Notes: a model not told the origin generated them from the sequence alone. A stretch of DNA of 27,784 nucleotides from JBCCGI01 sp039029355 (GCA_039029355.1 JBCCGI010000096.1:1-27784); one strand, 5' to 3'. Counted from the stretch's first letter, positions 19,203-27,784 are shown. Translations and numbers: made by a program.

Positions 19203-20900
19203 GTGACCACTACCGCCGCTCCCGCTGACCAGACCTCCGCCCCGGCCCACCCGGCCGCCGCGCCCGTCGAGCTCCAGACCCACCCGGATCGGTACCGCCA
19301 CTGGACCCTCGCCGTCGACGGCGAGGTCGCCACGCTCACGATGGCGGTCCAGCCCGACGGCGGGCAGCGCGAGGGCTACGAGCTCAAGCTGAACTCCTAC
19401 GACCTCAGCGTCGACATCGAGCTGGCCGACGCGGTCCAGCGGCTCGTGTTCGAGCACCCCGAGGTCCGCTCGGTCGTCGTCACCGGCGGCCTGGACCGCG
19501 TGTTCTGCGCCGGCGCGAACATCCACATGCTCTCGACGAGCACGCACGCGTTCAAAGTCAACTTCTGCAAGTACACGAACGAGACGCGGCTCTACATCGA
19601 GGAGGCCTCCGAGCACTCCGGCAAGCGCTTCCTCGCCGCGCTGAACGGCACGGCGTCGGGCGGCGGCTACGAGCTGGCGCTGGCGTGCGACCGGATCCTC
19701 CTGGTCGACGACAAGTCGAGCGCCGTCTCGTTCCCCGAGCTGCCGCTCCTCGGCGTGCTGCCGGGCACCGGCGGGCTGACGCGCCTGGCCGACAAGCGCA
19801 AGATCCGCCGCGACCTGGGCGACGTGTTCAACACGGTCGCCGAAGGCATCAAGGGCAAGCGCGCGGTCAAGTGGAACCTGGTCGACCGCATCGCTCCGCT
19901 CTCGCGCTGGAACGACGTCGTCGGCGAAGAGGCCAAGGCCCTGATCGAGACGACGAAGCCGAGCGGCTCGGGCGACCTGAAGGGCGTCGAGCTGCCCCCC
20001 GTCGAGCTCGAAGCGTCCGGTGAAGCGCTGCGCTACCGCGACCTGACGGTGACCTTCGACCGCGGCGCGCGCACGGCGGCGCTCGAGCTCCGCCTGCCCG
20101 CGGACAGCGGCCCGAAGAGCGCCGAAGACGCCCACGCCGCCGGCGCGGACTGGTGGTACTTCCGCGTGCTGCGGCAGCTGGACCACGCGCTGCTGCACCT
20201 GCGCCTCTCCGAGCCCGAGGTCGGGTTGGTGACGGTGCGCGTCGTCGGCGACGCCCAGGTCGCGATGACGACCGACGAGCTGGTCTTCAGCGCGGACCAC
20301 TGGTTCGTGCACGAGGTGCGGCAGTTCTCCAAACGCGTGCTGAAGCGCCTCGAGAACAGCGCGCGCAGCTTCTACGCGGTCGCGGACGAGGGCACCGCCT
20401 TCGCCGGGACCTTCCTCGAGCTGGCGCTCGCCTGCGACCGGCTGTACCTCCTCAACGACCCCGAGACCCCGGTCCAGGTCGGCGTCAGCGAGGCCAGCGC
20501 CGGCGCGCTGCCGATGGCCAACGGGCTGTCGCGGCTGCAAACGCGCTTCCTCGCGACCCCCGAGGCGACCGACGAGGTCCTCGCCGTGAAGGGCCAGCTG
20601 ATCGACGCGGAGACCGCCGACGATCTGATGCTCGCCACCTTCGCGCCGGACGAGATCGACTGGGAGGACGAGCTGCGCCTCGCCGTCGAGGAGCGCGCCT
20701 CGTTCTCGCCCGATGCCCTGACCGGCATGGAGCAGAACCTGCGCTTCGCCGGCCCCGAGACCCTCGAGACGAAGATCTTCGGCCGGCTGTCCGCCTGGCA
20801 GAACTGGATCTTCCAGCGCCCCAACGCCATCGGCGAGCGCGGCGCCCTCAAGTGCTACGGCACGCCCGAGCGCCCCGAGTTCAACTACAACCGCACCTAG
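19203..20900 (+). CDS. boxC: Benzoyl-CoA-dihydrodiol lyase / 2,3-epoxybenzoyl-CoA dihydrolase BoxC
   Basis: A 565-residue enzyme that opens the ring of 2,3-epoxybenzoyl-CoA, using two waters, to 3,4-dehydroadipyl-CoA semialdehyde and formate. Two crotonase-like halves are visible. The first has VFCAGANIHML (100-110), NGTASGGGYELALACDR (148-164, oxyanion hole) and LLGVLPGTGGLTRL (182-195). The second has a similar AFAGTFLELALACDR block near 400-415. The C terminus carries the typical INxx-like ending KCYGTPERPEFNYNRT. The length is close to characterised BoxC proteins. The start is a GTG, because the frame before it runs into the divergent boxR region; the first 25 residues are Ala/Pro/Thr-rich. 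boxB follows after 21 bp. Translation is not preceded by a clear ribosome site. Confidence 0.95.
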   Translation: MTTTAAPADQTSAPAHPAAAPVELQTHPDRYRHWTLAVDGEVATLTMAVQPDGGQREGYELKLNSYDLSVDIELADAVQRLVFEHPEVRSVVVTGGLDRVFCAGANIHMLSTSTHAFKVNFCKYTNETRLYIEEASEHSGKRFLAALNGTASGGGYELALACDRILLVDDKSSAVSFPELPLLGVLPGTGGLTRLADKRKIRRDLGDVFNTVAEGIKGKRAVKWNLVDRIAPLSRWNDVVGEEAKALIETTKPSGSGDLKGVELPPVELEASGEALRYRDLTVTFDRGARTAALELRLPADSGPKSAEDAHAAGADWWYFRVLRQLDHALLHLRLSEPEVGLVTVRVVGDAQVAMTTDELVFSADHWFVHEVRQFSKRVLKRLENSARSFYAVADEGTAFAGTFLELALACDRLYLLNDPETPVQVGVSEASAGALPMANGLSRLQTRFLATPEATDEVLAVKGQLIDAETADDLMLATFAPDEIDWEDELRLAVEERASFSPDALTGMEQNLRFAGPETLETKIFGRLSAWQNWIFQRPNAIGERGALKCYGTPERPEFNYNRT

Positions 20901-20921
20901 GCCCTCCCACAAACGAAAGCC

Positions 20922-22337
<1,416 letters not shown>

Positions 22338-22362
22338 CCGAGCCCAACGCCCGCCTCCCCCA

Positions 22363-22399
22363 CCGGGGCCGGCCTGCGTCCAACGCGGGCCGGCCCCGG
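22363..22399 (+). terminator. Very strong hairpin after boxB
   Basis: Perfect 12-bp arms (22363-22374 and 22388-22399, CCGGGGCCGGCC and its complement). They continue inward through a T-G pair and GCG/CGC to a five-base loop, about 16 bp in all. No T tract follows, but the position just after boxB fits transcription termination. Confidence 0.7.
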
Positions 22400-22456
22400 C
22401 TCCGTTCGGGAGAGGCGCTCCCGCGAGCCGGGCCGCGAGCCCGCACATCGGCAGCG

Positions 22457-22462
22457 TAGACT
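22457..22462 (+). promoter_or_regulatory. Candidate -10 box (TAGACT)
   Basis: TAGACT ends 10 bases before the ATG of the mini-ORF at 22473, so transcription would begin about four bases before that ATG. Confidence 0.35.
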
Positions 22463-22472
22463 CGGTCCCGCC

Positions 22473-22502
22473 ATGAGCGAGCTCTTCCAGCACCTCCCAT
22501 GA
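22473..22502 (+). CDS. Nine-residue leader ORF coupled to the next gene
   Basis: ATG at 22473 encodes MSELFQHLP and stops at TGA 22500-22502. The stop overlaps the next gene's ATG (ATGA). With the TAGACT box just upstream, a transcript would start close to this ATG, so ribosomes may load here and pass to the downstream gene by termination-reinitiation. The peptide has no clear attenuator residue run. It may be only an initiation device, or chance. Confidence 0.35.
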   Translation: MSELFQHLP

Positions 22503-22996
22503 CCGCCCCCAAGCCGACCGGGGGCGCGACGGTACGCCGGCGCTATGTGATCGCCTTCGCCGCGCTCCTGGTCTGCGTGCCCGCCGCCGGCGCGGCCGCC
22601 GGCTTCGCGCTCCTTCGGACCAACCTGCTGCGGTCAGGACGCTGCCGGGCCCACGTGCCGGGGCTCGAGTTCGGGATGAGCCTCGAAGAGGTCGTCGAGC
22701 TGGTCGGGCGGCCGCCGAAGCGCATCGTGCGCTTCCGCGGCGGCACGGTCGCCTACTTCGAGCAGCGCGTCTTCCGCCGCACCCAGCCTGGAGAGCCGCT
22801 CCCGCCCGTCGAGGAGCTCGCGGAGCTGCCCTACATCTACGCCGCGCTGCAGGTCCTGTTCGACCGCCGCGGGAAGCTGGTGGCCGACACGCGCATGGGC
22901 GAGAGCAACTGCATCCACACCGACCGCGGCTCGCACCCGCGCAAGACGTCGCTCGCGCAGCTCAGCGATGCCGAGCTGCGCGAGCTGATCCGCTGA
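22499..22996 (+). CDS. Small membrane-anchored protein, BamE/SmpA-like fold suspected
   Basis: A 165-residue protein of unknown function. One N-terminal hydrophobic segment (about 15-38) is an anchor or signal; no lipobox cysteine is clear. The soluble part has LEFGMSLEEVVELVGRPPKR (56-75), a short strand GTVAYFEQRVF, and LQVLFDRRGKLVADTRMG. The order GMS-x-EEV-x-x-LVGRPP, aromatic strand, then FD-x-x-GK resembles the small BamE/SmpA fold of outer-membrane assembly lipoproteins, but the match is by pattern only. The ATG overlaps the stop of the leader ORF, and there is no ribosome site of its own. It is convergent with the PDZ gene; the long palindromic element lies between. Confidence 0.7.
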   Translation: MTAPKPTGGATVRRRYVIAFAALLVCVPAAGAAAGFALLRTNLLRSGRCRAHVPGLEFGMSLEEVVELVGRPPKRIVRFRGGTVAYFEQRVFRRTQPGEPLPPVEELAELPYIYAALQVLFDRRGKLVADTRMGESNCIHTDRGSHPRKTSLAQLSDAELRELIR

Positions 22997-23028
22997 CCCC
23001 CTGCCGGCGTGGCGGCGCTAGGCCGAAG

Positions 23029-23203
23029 TCCTCACAAGATCACGAGCCCGAGTCGTTCAGGTCGCCTTGCGGCGCGAGCTTTGCGAGTGCCGACCCCGCA
23101 GGCGACCCCGCAGGCGACCCCGAACGGGTCGTCGAGGACGGCGGTGCTCGCAAGGTGCGGCCATAAAGCGACCTGGGCGATTCGGGCCGTGAGCTTGTGA
23201 GGA
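23029..23203. repeat. 175-bp long imperfect inverted repeat (MITE-like), with 12-bp tandem repeats inside
   Basis: The ends match as inverted repeats: 23029-23051 against the complement of 23203-23182 agree in all but two positions (one substitution, one extra base). Pairing continues inward with G-T wobbles to about 23093 and 23143, for example CAGGTCGC against its complement in GCGACCTG. The centre holds three near copies of a 12-mer with core GACCCCG (from about 23091 to 23123) and a small GACCCCGAACGGGTC hairpin. It fills nearly the whole gap between two convergent genes. It could be a non-autonomous mobile element, a REP/BIME-like repeat, or a bidirectional terminator. I saw no target-site duplication. 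Confidence 0.7.
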
Positions 23204-23210
23204 ATTCCAG

Positions 23211-24401
23211 CTAAGGCCGCCAGATGCCCGAGCGCCGGCGCCCGAGCGCGTCGCGCCAAACCGTCTCGACGCTGCCGTCCTCGGGGCGCTCCGCGAGCGC
23301 CTCGGTCAGGTCGGCCTCGGTCTTCAGCTGCTTGCCGTTGACCCGCAGCAGCACGTCTCCGGGCAGGATGCCCAGAAGCTGCGCGATGGTCCCGGGCGCG
23401 GTGCTCAGGACGTAGAGCCCGTGGCTCGCGCCGGTCGCGCCCTCGGCGGACTCGATCGAGCGCACGGCCACGCCCAGCACGTCGGTGCGCAGCGGCTCGG
23501 CCGGCTGCAGGCGTGCCGGTCCGCGCAGCCAGACCTTCCCGCGCGGCTGGCCCGGGCCGAACTGGCCCAGGAGCTGGTCGAAGTCGAAGGGCACGTCGCC
23601 CGGCCCGCCGATCCGCAGCGAGAAGCCCTCGCCCGAGATCATCGCCGAGATGCCCGGCTCGTTCTTGAGCTCGGGGTTGGCCTCGAGGATCTCCTCCAGG
23701 GTCTCGCCGCGGAACTCGCGCACCGACTCCTCGCCGTCCTCGGCCTCGACCACGCGCACGACCCAGCCGTCGGAGCCGTTCTCGATGTTGAAGCTCTTCG
23801 AGCTGCCCGCGCCCGGGAAGGTCGGGTTGGGTCGCGTGAGGCCCGCGAAGGGTACGACCAGCGGATCGACCTGGCGGTTCCAGCTGGGCGCCAGGCGCGT
23901 GGTGAACTCCTTCAGGCGTCGCTCGAGCTCGGACAGGTCCTGGGTGCGGCCGAACAGCGCGAAGGGGTCCTCCGCCATGCTGGTCTCGACTTCGCGCAGG
24001 AGCAGCCGCGCCGTCCACGCCAGCTCGCGGTCGGCTTCGCCCGACACCGCGCGCAGCCAGGCGAAGGCCTCTTCGCTGCTGCGGGCCAGGCGCACCATGC
24101 GCTCGAAGGCCTCCTCGCGCGCGTCGAGGTCGGGATGCGTCAGCGCGTCGCGCCACTCCTTGGGGACGAACTCGGCCCGGGCTCCCGCGCTCTCGTCGGG
24201 CAGGAGCGGAACCAGTCCGCGGGGCTCCGCAGGCGCGGGCGGAGCCGGCTGGGCTTCCGTTGCCTCGGGGGCCTCGGGGGCCTCGGTCTCCTGGGCCAAC
24301 CCCGCCGCACCGAGCAGCGGAGCGGCGACCGCGGCGCCGGCGAGAAGGGTGGGAATCCAGATGCGGGACGATCTCGGGCGCGCGGGCGTGGCCTCAGTCA
24401 T
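23211..24401 (-). CDS. PDZ-domain protein, signal-anchored, of the sigma/anti-sigma operon
   Basis: A 396-residue protein. A basic N terminus and one hydrophobic segment (about 14-36) give a signal or anchor, followed by a Pro/Ala/Glu-rich spacer (37-62). The middle (about 75-160) is helical and heat-repeat-like. Residues 306-396 form a PDZ domain (LGVAVRSI, GLYVLSTAPGTIAQLLGILPGDVLLRVNGKQL, DLTEAL). No protease domain or triad is visible, so it is not a DegS/HtrA protease. Its ATG overlaps the stop of the anti-sigma gene (ATGA), so the three genes form one operon. By analogy with RseB/DegS control it may bind periplasmic or misfolded proteins and affect the anti-sigma factor; this is an inference from location. 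Confidence 0.85.
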   Translation of the reverse strand: MTEATPARPRSSRIWIPTLLAGAAVAAPLLGAAGLAQETEAPEAPEATEAQPAPPAPAEPRGLVPLLPDESAGARAEFVPKEWRDALTHPDLDAREEAFERMVRLARSSEEAFAWLRAVSGEADRELAWTARLLLREVETSMAEDPFALFGRTQDLSELERRLKEFTTRLAPSWNRQVDPLVVPFAGLTRPNPTFPGAGSSKSFNIENGSDGWVVRVVEAEDGEESVREFRGETLEEILEANPELKNEPGISAMISGEGFSLRIGGPGDVPFDFDQLLGQFGPGQPRGKVWLRGPARLQPAEPLRTDVLGVAVRSIESAEGATGASHGLYVLSTAPGTIAQLLGILPGDVLLRVNGKQLKTEADLTEALAERPEDGSVETVWRDALGRRRSGIWRP

Positions 24402-25015
24402 CGGTACGTGGGACTCGAAGTTGCGCTGTAGACCGGGTTGTCGGCCTCGAACTGAAGCCGGAGCCAGTCTTGGTCGTTGGGTTGGATGCGGATGAGCCCC
24501 GATTCCTCGCCCTCGTCTCCGTCCTGGGGCTCGGTCCCGGCGACCTCGTCCTTCCACGGCTCGAGCGGGTGCTTCGGCGCCTCGTCGATCTCGCCTTCCA
24601 CCTCGGGGAGGCCGATCACGAGGCCCGCCTCGCCGCCATCTTCCGACGGCAGGAACGGCACGGTCGCGAGGGCGACCACCGCCGCTGCGGCCACCAGCCC
24701 CGCGGCGCGCCGGAACCAGGGTCCGACGAGCACCGGAGCCGAGGGCGCGGGAGCGCCGGACCCGTCGAGAACCCCCTCTCGAACGAGTCCGGCACGAACG
24801 CCCGCCCAAAGGTCCGGTCCTCCGCCCTTCACCTCCAACTCAAAGGTGTCGACGAGCGTGGCGCGGGCTTGCACCGCACGCTCCTCGGCATCCCGGCATG
24901 TGCCGCAGCTCTTCAGATGAGCGGCGACCCGGCGGGCGCTCTCGTCCTCGAGGTCTTCCCCCACAAACAGCGGGAGCTTGTCGAGGCACTCGTCACAGGT
25001 GGCGATCGGATCCAT
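24398..25015 (-). CDS. Zinc-finger anti-sigma factor (ZAS type), single TM
   Basis: A 205-residue anti-sigma factor. The cytoplasmic N-terminal domain has HLKSCGTC (H33-x3-C37-x2-C40), the ZAS zinc motif that holds ECF sigma factors, plus an extra C7/C10 pair (CDEC). One membrane helix is at about 104-122. The extracytoplasmic part (123-205) is acidic, Pro/Glu/Asp-rich and without known fold. It lies 36 bp after the sigma gene and overlaps the PDZ gene start by four bases. It should sequester the cognate sigma at the membrane until a signal releases it. No ribosome site is seen; instead an 11-bp direct repeat ends right at the ATG. Confidence 0.9.
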   Translation of the reverse strand: MDPIATCDECLDKLPLFVGEDLEDESARRVAAHLKSCGTCRDAEERAVQARATLVDTFELEVKGGGPDLWAGVRAGLVREGVLDGSGAPAPSAPVLVGPWFRRAAGLVAAAAVVALATVPFLPSEDGGEAGLVIGLPEVEGEIDEAPKHPLEPWKDEVAGTEPQDGDEGEESGLIRIQPNDQDWLRLQFEADNPVYSATSSPTYR

Positions 25016-25049
25016 GTCTCAGGCGTGTCGAATCAGGAGTCTCAGGCGT
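25016..25049. repeat. 11-bp direct repeat in the sigma/anti-sigma gap
   Basis: GTCTCAGGCGT occurs at 25016-25026 and 25039-25049, spaced 12 bp apart. On the transcribed (minus) strand the second copy directly precedes the anti-sigma ATG. It may be a binding site controlling translation or simply a small duplication. Confidence 0.45.
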
Positions 25050-25051
25050 AG

Positions 25052-25723
25052 CTACGTGGCGGTGGAGCCCAGTGTTGGGGTCCCTCCGCCCTGTTCGTTC
25101 GGGTTTCCTCCGGAGGCGGCGGTGCGCTCGCGGCGCTCCCACTCCTCCTGGAAGAGCTTGCGCCCGCGGTGCAGGCGCCAGCGCACGGTCACGTGGGTCG
25201 CGCCCACGATCCGGGCGATCTCGGTGCAGGGCAGCCCCTCGAGCTCGCGCAGGGCCATCACGACCCGGAAGTGCGGCGCCAGGGCGTCGATGCACTCGCG
25301 CACGAGCTCGCCGGTCTCCTCGCGCTCGAGCGCGTCCCCGGGGCGCTCGCCCTCGTCGTCGGGCAGGTCGAGCTCGACCTCCTCGTCGTCGGCGCCCACC
25401 GCCGCGGTCGACAGGTGCGGCCGCCGCTTGCGGAGGTGGTCGATCGAGAGGTTGGTCACGATCCGGTAGAGCCAGGTCGAGAAGTCGTGCTGGAAGTCGA
25501 AGCGCTCCAGGCTGCGGAAGACCCGCAGGAAGGCCTCCTGGGCCACGTCCGAAGCGTCCTCCGAGTTGCCGACCAGGTTGCGCGCCACGCGCCACGCCCG
25601 CCCCTGATGGCGCCGCAACAGATCGGAAAACGCTTCCTCCTCGCCGGCCTGGGCGCGGCGGATCAGCGCGTGGTCCTCGGCGGCCAGGGCCGCCGGGTCC
25701 GTTTCCTGGGGGGCTTGGACCAT
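25052..25723 (-). CDS. ECF-type RNA polymerase sigma factor
   Basis: A 223-residue sigma-70 family protein lacking regions 1.1 and 3, as in ECF (group 4) sigmas. Region 2 spans about 25-101 with DVAQEAFLRVF (59-69) and FSTWLYRIVTNLSIDHLRKRR (81-101). An acidic linker (110-136) follows. Region 4 spans about 140-192 with LEGLPCTEIARIVGATHVTVRWRLHRGRK. The C-terminal tail is Gly/Thr-rich. It heads the operon with an anti-sigma factor and a PDZ protein. A TATCTT box at 25745-25750 is 21 bases upstream of the ATG; whether it is the housekeeping or autoregulated promoter is unknown. It directs polymerase to stress- or envelope-type promoters, the exact regulon unknown. Confidence 0.95.
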   Translation of the reverse strand: MVQAPQETDPAALAAEDHALIRRAQAGEEEAFSDLLRRHQGRAWRVARNLVGNSEDASDVAQEAFLRVFRSLERFDFQHDFSTWLYRIVTNLSIDHLRKRRPHLSTAAVGADDEEVELDLPDDEGERPGDALEREETGELVRECIDALAPHFRVVMALRELEGLPCTEIARIVGATHVTVRWRLHRGRKLFQEEWERRERTAASGGNPNEQGGGTPTLGSTAT

Positions 25724-25776
25724 GTGGAGGGGGGTGTCCCGGAAAAGATAGTCGACCGGGCGGTGTACGGAAGCCT

Positions 25777-25804
25777 CCTCCGGGCTGTTGGCGGCTCCCG
25801 GAGG
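25777..25804 (-). terminator. Hairpin after accA
   Basis: Perfect 8-bp arms (CCTCCGGG at 25777-25784, CCCGGAGG at 25797-25804) with a 12-base loop, between accA and the sigma gene, which run in the same direction. A second small stem, AGGGC/GCCCT, overlaps the accA stop. Confidence 0.5.
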
Positions 25805-25838
25805 TTCCCTCGCGGCCCCCGGGCAGGGCTTTCCGGCC

Positions 25839-26837
25839 CTAGAGCTGCGGGAAGCGGCCCTCGATCGAGGCGATGCGCCGGAACTTCTCGCGGCGCTGGG
25901 CCAGGAGCTCGTCGAGCGGGACCTGGCCGAGCTCGTCCAGGTGCCGCAGCAGCACGCGCCAGACCTCGTCCATCGCGATCGACGGCGCCCGGTGGGCTCC
26001 CCCCAGGGGCTCGCGCACGACCTCGTCGACCACGCGCAGCCGCGACAGGTGCTCGGCGGTCAGCTTCAGCGCGTCGGCCGCCTCGGGCGAGCGCTCGCCG
26101 TCCTTCCACAGGATCGCGGCGCAGCCCTCGGGGCTGATGACCGAGTAGTAGGAGTACTCCATCATCAGCACGCGGTCGCCGACTCCGATGCCGAGCGCGC
26201 CGCCCGAGCCGCCCTCGCCGATCACCAGACATACGACCGGGACGCGCAGGCCGAACATCTCCAGGATGTTCTCGGCGATCGCCATCGCCTGGCCGCGCTC
26301 CTCGGCGCCGATGCCGGGATAGGCGCCGGGGGTGTTGATCAGGCTGACGATGGGAAGGCCGAGCTTTTCGGCCAGCTTCATCTTGCGCAGCGCCTTGCGG
26401 TAGCCCTCGGGGTGCGCGCAGCCGAAGTTGCACTCGAGGCGCTCCTTGGTCGTGCGCCCCTTGCGGTGGGCAACCAGCATGAAGCGACGCTGTTCGAGCG
26501 TCGCGAGCCCGGTGACGATCGCGCGGTCGTCGCCGAAGGCGCGGTCGCCGTGCAACTCGAAGAAATCGTCGAGGTGGGCGATGTAGTCCGCCGCCACCGG
26601 ACGCTTGGGGTGGCGCGCGACGTTGACGCGCTCCCAGGCCGACAGCTCGGAGTACGTGAGGTTGATCTGCTCCTTCAGCCGCTGCTTGAGCACCTCGATC
26701 TCGCCCGAGATGTCGAGCTTGGTCGAGAGCGAGAGATCCTCGAGCTCCGCGATCTGGGCCTCGATCTCCTCGATCGGGCGCTCGAAGGCCATGCCGGCCG
26801 TGGCGCTGTCTGCGTTCGTGGGCTTCTTCTTCGCCAT
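25839..26837 (-). CDS. accA: Acetyl-CoA carboxylase carboxyltransferase subunit alpha
   Basis: A 332-residue AccA. With AccD it moves the carboxyl group from biotin-BCCP to acetyl-CoA, the first committed step of fatty acid synthesis. Seen: an N-terminal helical part (IEEIEAQIAELEDLS, 22-36; LKQRLKEQINLTYSELSAWERV, with the usual linker), RHPKRP (75-80), FELHGDRAFGDDRAIVTG (93-110), NTPGAYPG (168-175), GEGGSGGALGIG (207-218) and YSVISPEGCAAILWKD. The length is normal. The ATG at 26837 starts MAKKKP; the longer frame upstream overlaps purL and is a shadow. It is divergent from purL and followed by a hairpin. Confidence 0.97.
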   Translation of the reverse strand: MAKKKPTNADSATAGMAFERPIEEIEAQIAELEDLSLSTKLDISGEIEVLKQRLKEQINLTYSELSAWERVNVARHPKRPVAADYIAHLDDFFELHGDRAFGDDRAIVTGLATLEQRRFMLVAHRKGRTTKERLECNFGCAHPEGYRKALRKMKLAEKLGLPIVSLINTPGAYPGIGAEERGQAMAIAENILEMFGLRVPVVCLVIGEGGSGGALGIGVGDRVLMMEYSYYSVISPEGCAAILWKDGERSPEAADALKLTAEHLSRLRVVDEVVREPLGGAHRAPSIAMDEVWRVLLRHLDELGQVPLDELLAQRREKFRRIASIEGRFPQL

Positions 26838-26969
26838 GCTCGCTGGGTCTCCGGGCGCCGCCACGGCGGCCGGAGGTCGGCATGGTCGTGGAGGGGTGCT
26901 CGAATGGCAAGTCCCAGGCGGATACCATGGGCCCTTGCGGACCCCTGACGCCCCCCAATTGAGACGCCC

Positions 26970-27784
26970 ATGAGCCCCACGGCCGAGGCCATGCCCGCTT
27001 CGAGCACCCTCTCCGAGCTCCCCCCCGACGCCTGGCGGGTTGAGGTCCACCGCGGCCCCGAGCGCGACGATCCGGCCGGAACGGCGGCCCTTTCCGTGCT
27101 CGCCGAGCTCGGGGTGGACAGCGTGGCCGGCGTGCGCGTGGGCCACGGCTACCTGCTGCCGCCCAGCTATTCCGAGGCCGAGGTGCGGGCCATCGCGGCC
27201 GAGCTGCTGGCCGACCCGGTCGTGAACCAGGCCCGCCTGGCGGCCCCCGGCGAGGCCCTGGAGACCCCCTCCGGCCACCACCGCATCGTGGTGCTGCCGC
27301 GGCCCGGGGTCATGGATCCGGTCGCCCAGACCGTCCAGCGGCTCCTGGAGCGCACCGGGCGCACCCCGGCCGCCGGCTCGCCGCCGGTCGCCACCTACCG
27401 CGCCTACGAGCTGGAGGGCTCGCCGTCGGCCGAGGAGCTGGAGCTGGCCGCGACGCGCCTCTTCGCCAACGAGACGGTCGAGGTGGTGCGCATCGACCGC
27501 GACGACCTCCCCTACGGCGTGACCCTGCCGGCCCACCCCCGCGGCCGGGTCGAGACGCCGCTGCTCGACGCGGGCGACGAGGAGCTGCAGCGCATCAGCG
27601 CCGAGGGCGTGCTGAGCCTGACGCTCGAGGAGATGCAGGCCATCCAGGCCCACTTCCGCGAGCTCGGCCGCGAGCCGTCGGCCTGCGAGCTCGAGACCCT
27701 CGCCCAGACCTGGAGCGAGCACTGCAAGCACAAGACGCTCACCGGCGTCATCGAATTCGAGGAGCCCGGCCGTGACCCCGAGCG
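26970..27784 (+). CDS. purL: Phosphoribosylformylglycinamidine synthase with two N-terminal PurS-like domains (3' end missing)
   Basis: The first 271 residues of an enzyme that converts FGAR to FGAM in purine synthesis, using ATP and glutamine-derived ammonia. Residues about 22-92 (WRVEVHRGPE to NQARLAAP) and 104-176 (RIVVLPRPGVMDPVAQTVQR to FANETVEVVRID) are two PurS-like ferredoxin-fold units. The second is clearer, with PGVxDP and LFANETVE matching PurS cores. From about 213 the synthase begins (LSLTLEEMQAIQAHFRELGR), followed by the FGAM synthase signature AQTWSEHCKHKT (245-256). A TACCAT box (26923-26928) lies 41 bases before the ATG; an ATG seven codons later is an alternative start. 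The remaining ATP-binding and possible glutaminase parts lie beyond the window. Confidence 0.93.
   Translation, partial: MSPTAEAMPASSTLSELPPDAWRVEVHRGPERDDPAGTAALSVLAELGVDSVAGVRVGHGYLLPPSYSEAEVRAIAAELLADPVVNQARLAAPGEALETPSGHHRIVVLPRPGVMDPVAQTVQRLLERTGRTPAAGSPPVATYRAYELEGSPSAEELELAATRLFANETVEVVRIDRDDLPYGVTLPAHPRGRVETPLLDAGDEELQRISAEGVLSLTLEEMQAIQAHFRELGREPSACELETLAQTWSEHCKHKTLTGVIEFEEPGRDPE

Noticed and set aside
23091..23123. Short tandem 12-mers as a possible CRISPR
   Set aside because: Only three contiguous copies without spacers, inside a larger palindrome; no cas genes.

Overview
This is a high-GC bacterial chromosome segment of about 27.8 kb, almost fully coding, with 21 protein genes I can support (two cut by the window edges) plus one nine-codon leader ORF. 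I saw no rRNA, tRNA, CRISPR array, integrase or transposase gene. Shine-Dalgarno sites are mostly weak or absent. Many genes instead have a TAnnnT hexamer (a -10-like box) shortly before the start codon. The weak ribosome sites, the secreted proteases that share a TIG-plus-tail C-terminal module, the carboxypeptidase-regulatory-like lipoprotein-style gene and the sigma/anti-sigma/PDZ operon suggest a Planctomycetota-like organism. This is a moderate-confidence inference, because no rRNA is present to settle it.

Layout. Positions 1-4946 are a surface-polysaccharide locus: a UDP-sugar 6-dehydrogenase and three glycosyltransferases run leftward, and a phosphoglycosyl (initiating) sugar transferase runs rightward from a shared 406-bp divergent region. 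Positions 4973-11219 hold an anchored beta-domain protein, a TPR/thioredoxin-fold protein, and a coupled pair made of a class II-type histone-deacetylase-like amidohydrolase and a radical SAM protein. Positions 11251-14235 hold a two-gene AAA+ ATPase/nuclease module of McrBC type. Its ATPase has a long N-terminal coiled coil, and the downstream gene has FELW-type and DxK nuclease-like motifs. This is my best candidate for an undescribed or poorly described (probably defence) system. Positions 14341-18102 encode two secreted proteases of unrelated families (a lysyl-endopeptidase-like serine protease and a metzincin) with the same C-terminal module.

Positions 18378-22337 are an aerobic benzoyl-CoA (box) degradation locus: boxR (an XRE HTH fused to a shikimate-kinase-like domain) is divergent from boxC and boxB. 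BoxB carries all the expected diiron ligands. boxA, the CoA ligase and the semialdehyde dehydrogenase are not in the window. A very strong hairpin ends the operon. Next come a short membrane-anchored BamE-like gene with a coupled mini-ORF, and a 175-bp element that is one long imperfect inverted repeat (MITE-like or a bidirectional terminator). After that is a leftward operon of ECF sigma factor, zinc-finger anti-sigma factor and PDZ protein.

The right end has housekeeping genes: accA (leftward) and, divergent from it, the start of a purL in which two PurS-like domains are fused to the N terminus of the synthase. The polysaccharide, box, protease and McrBC-like blocks look like independent modules between these core genes.
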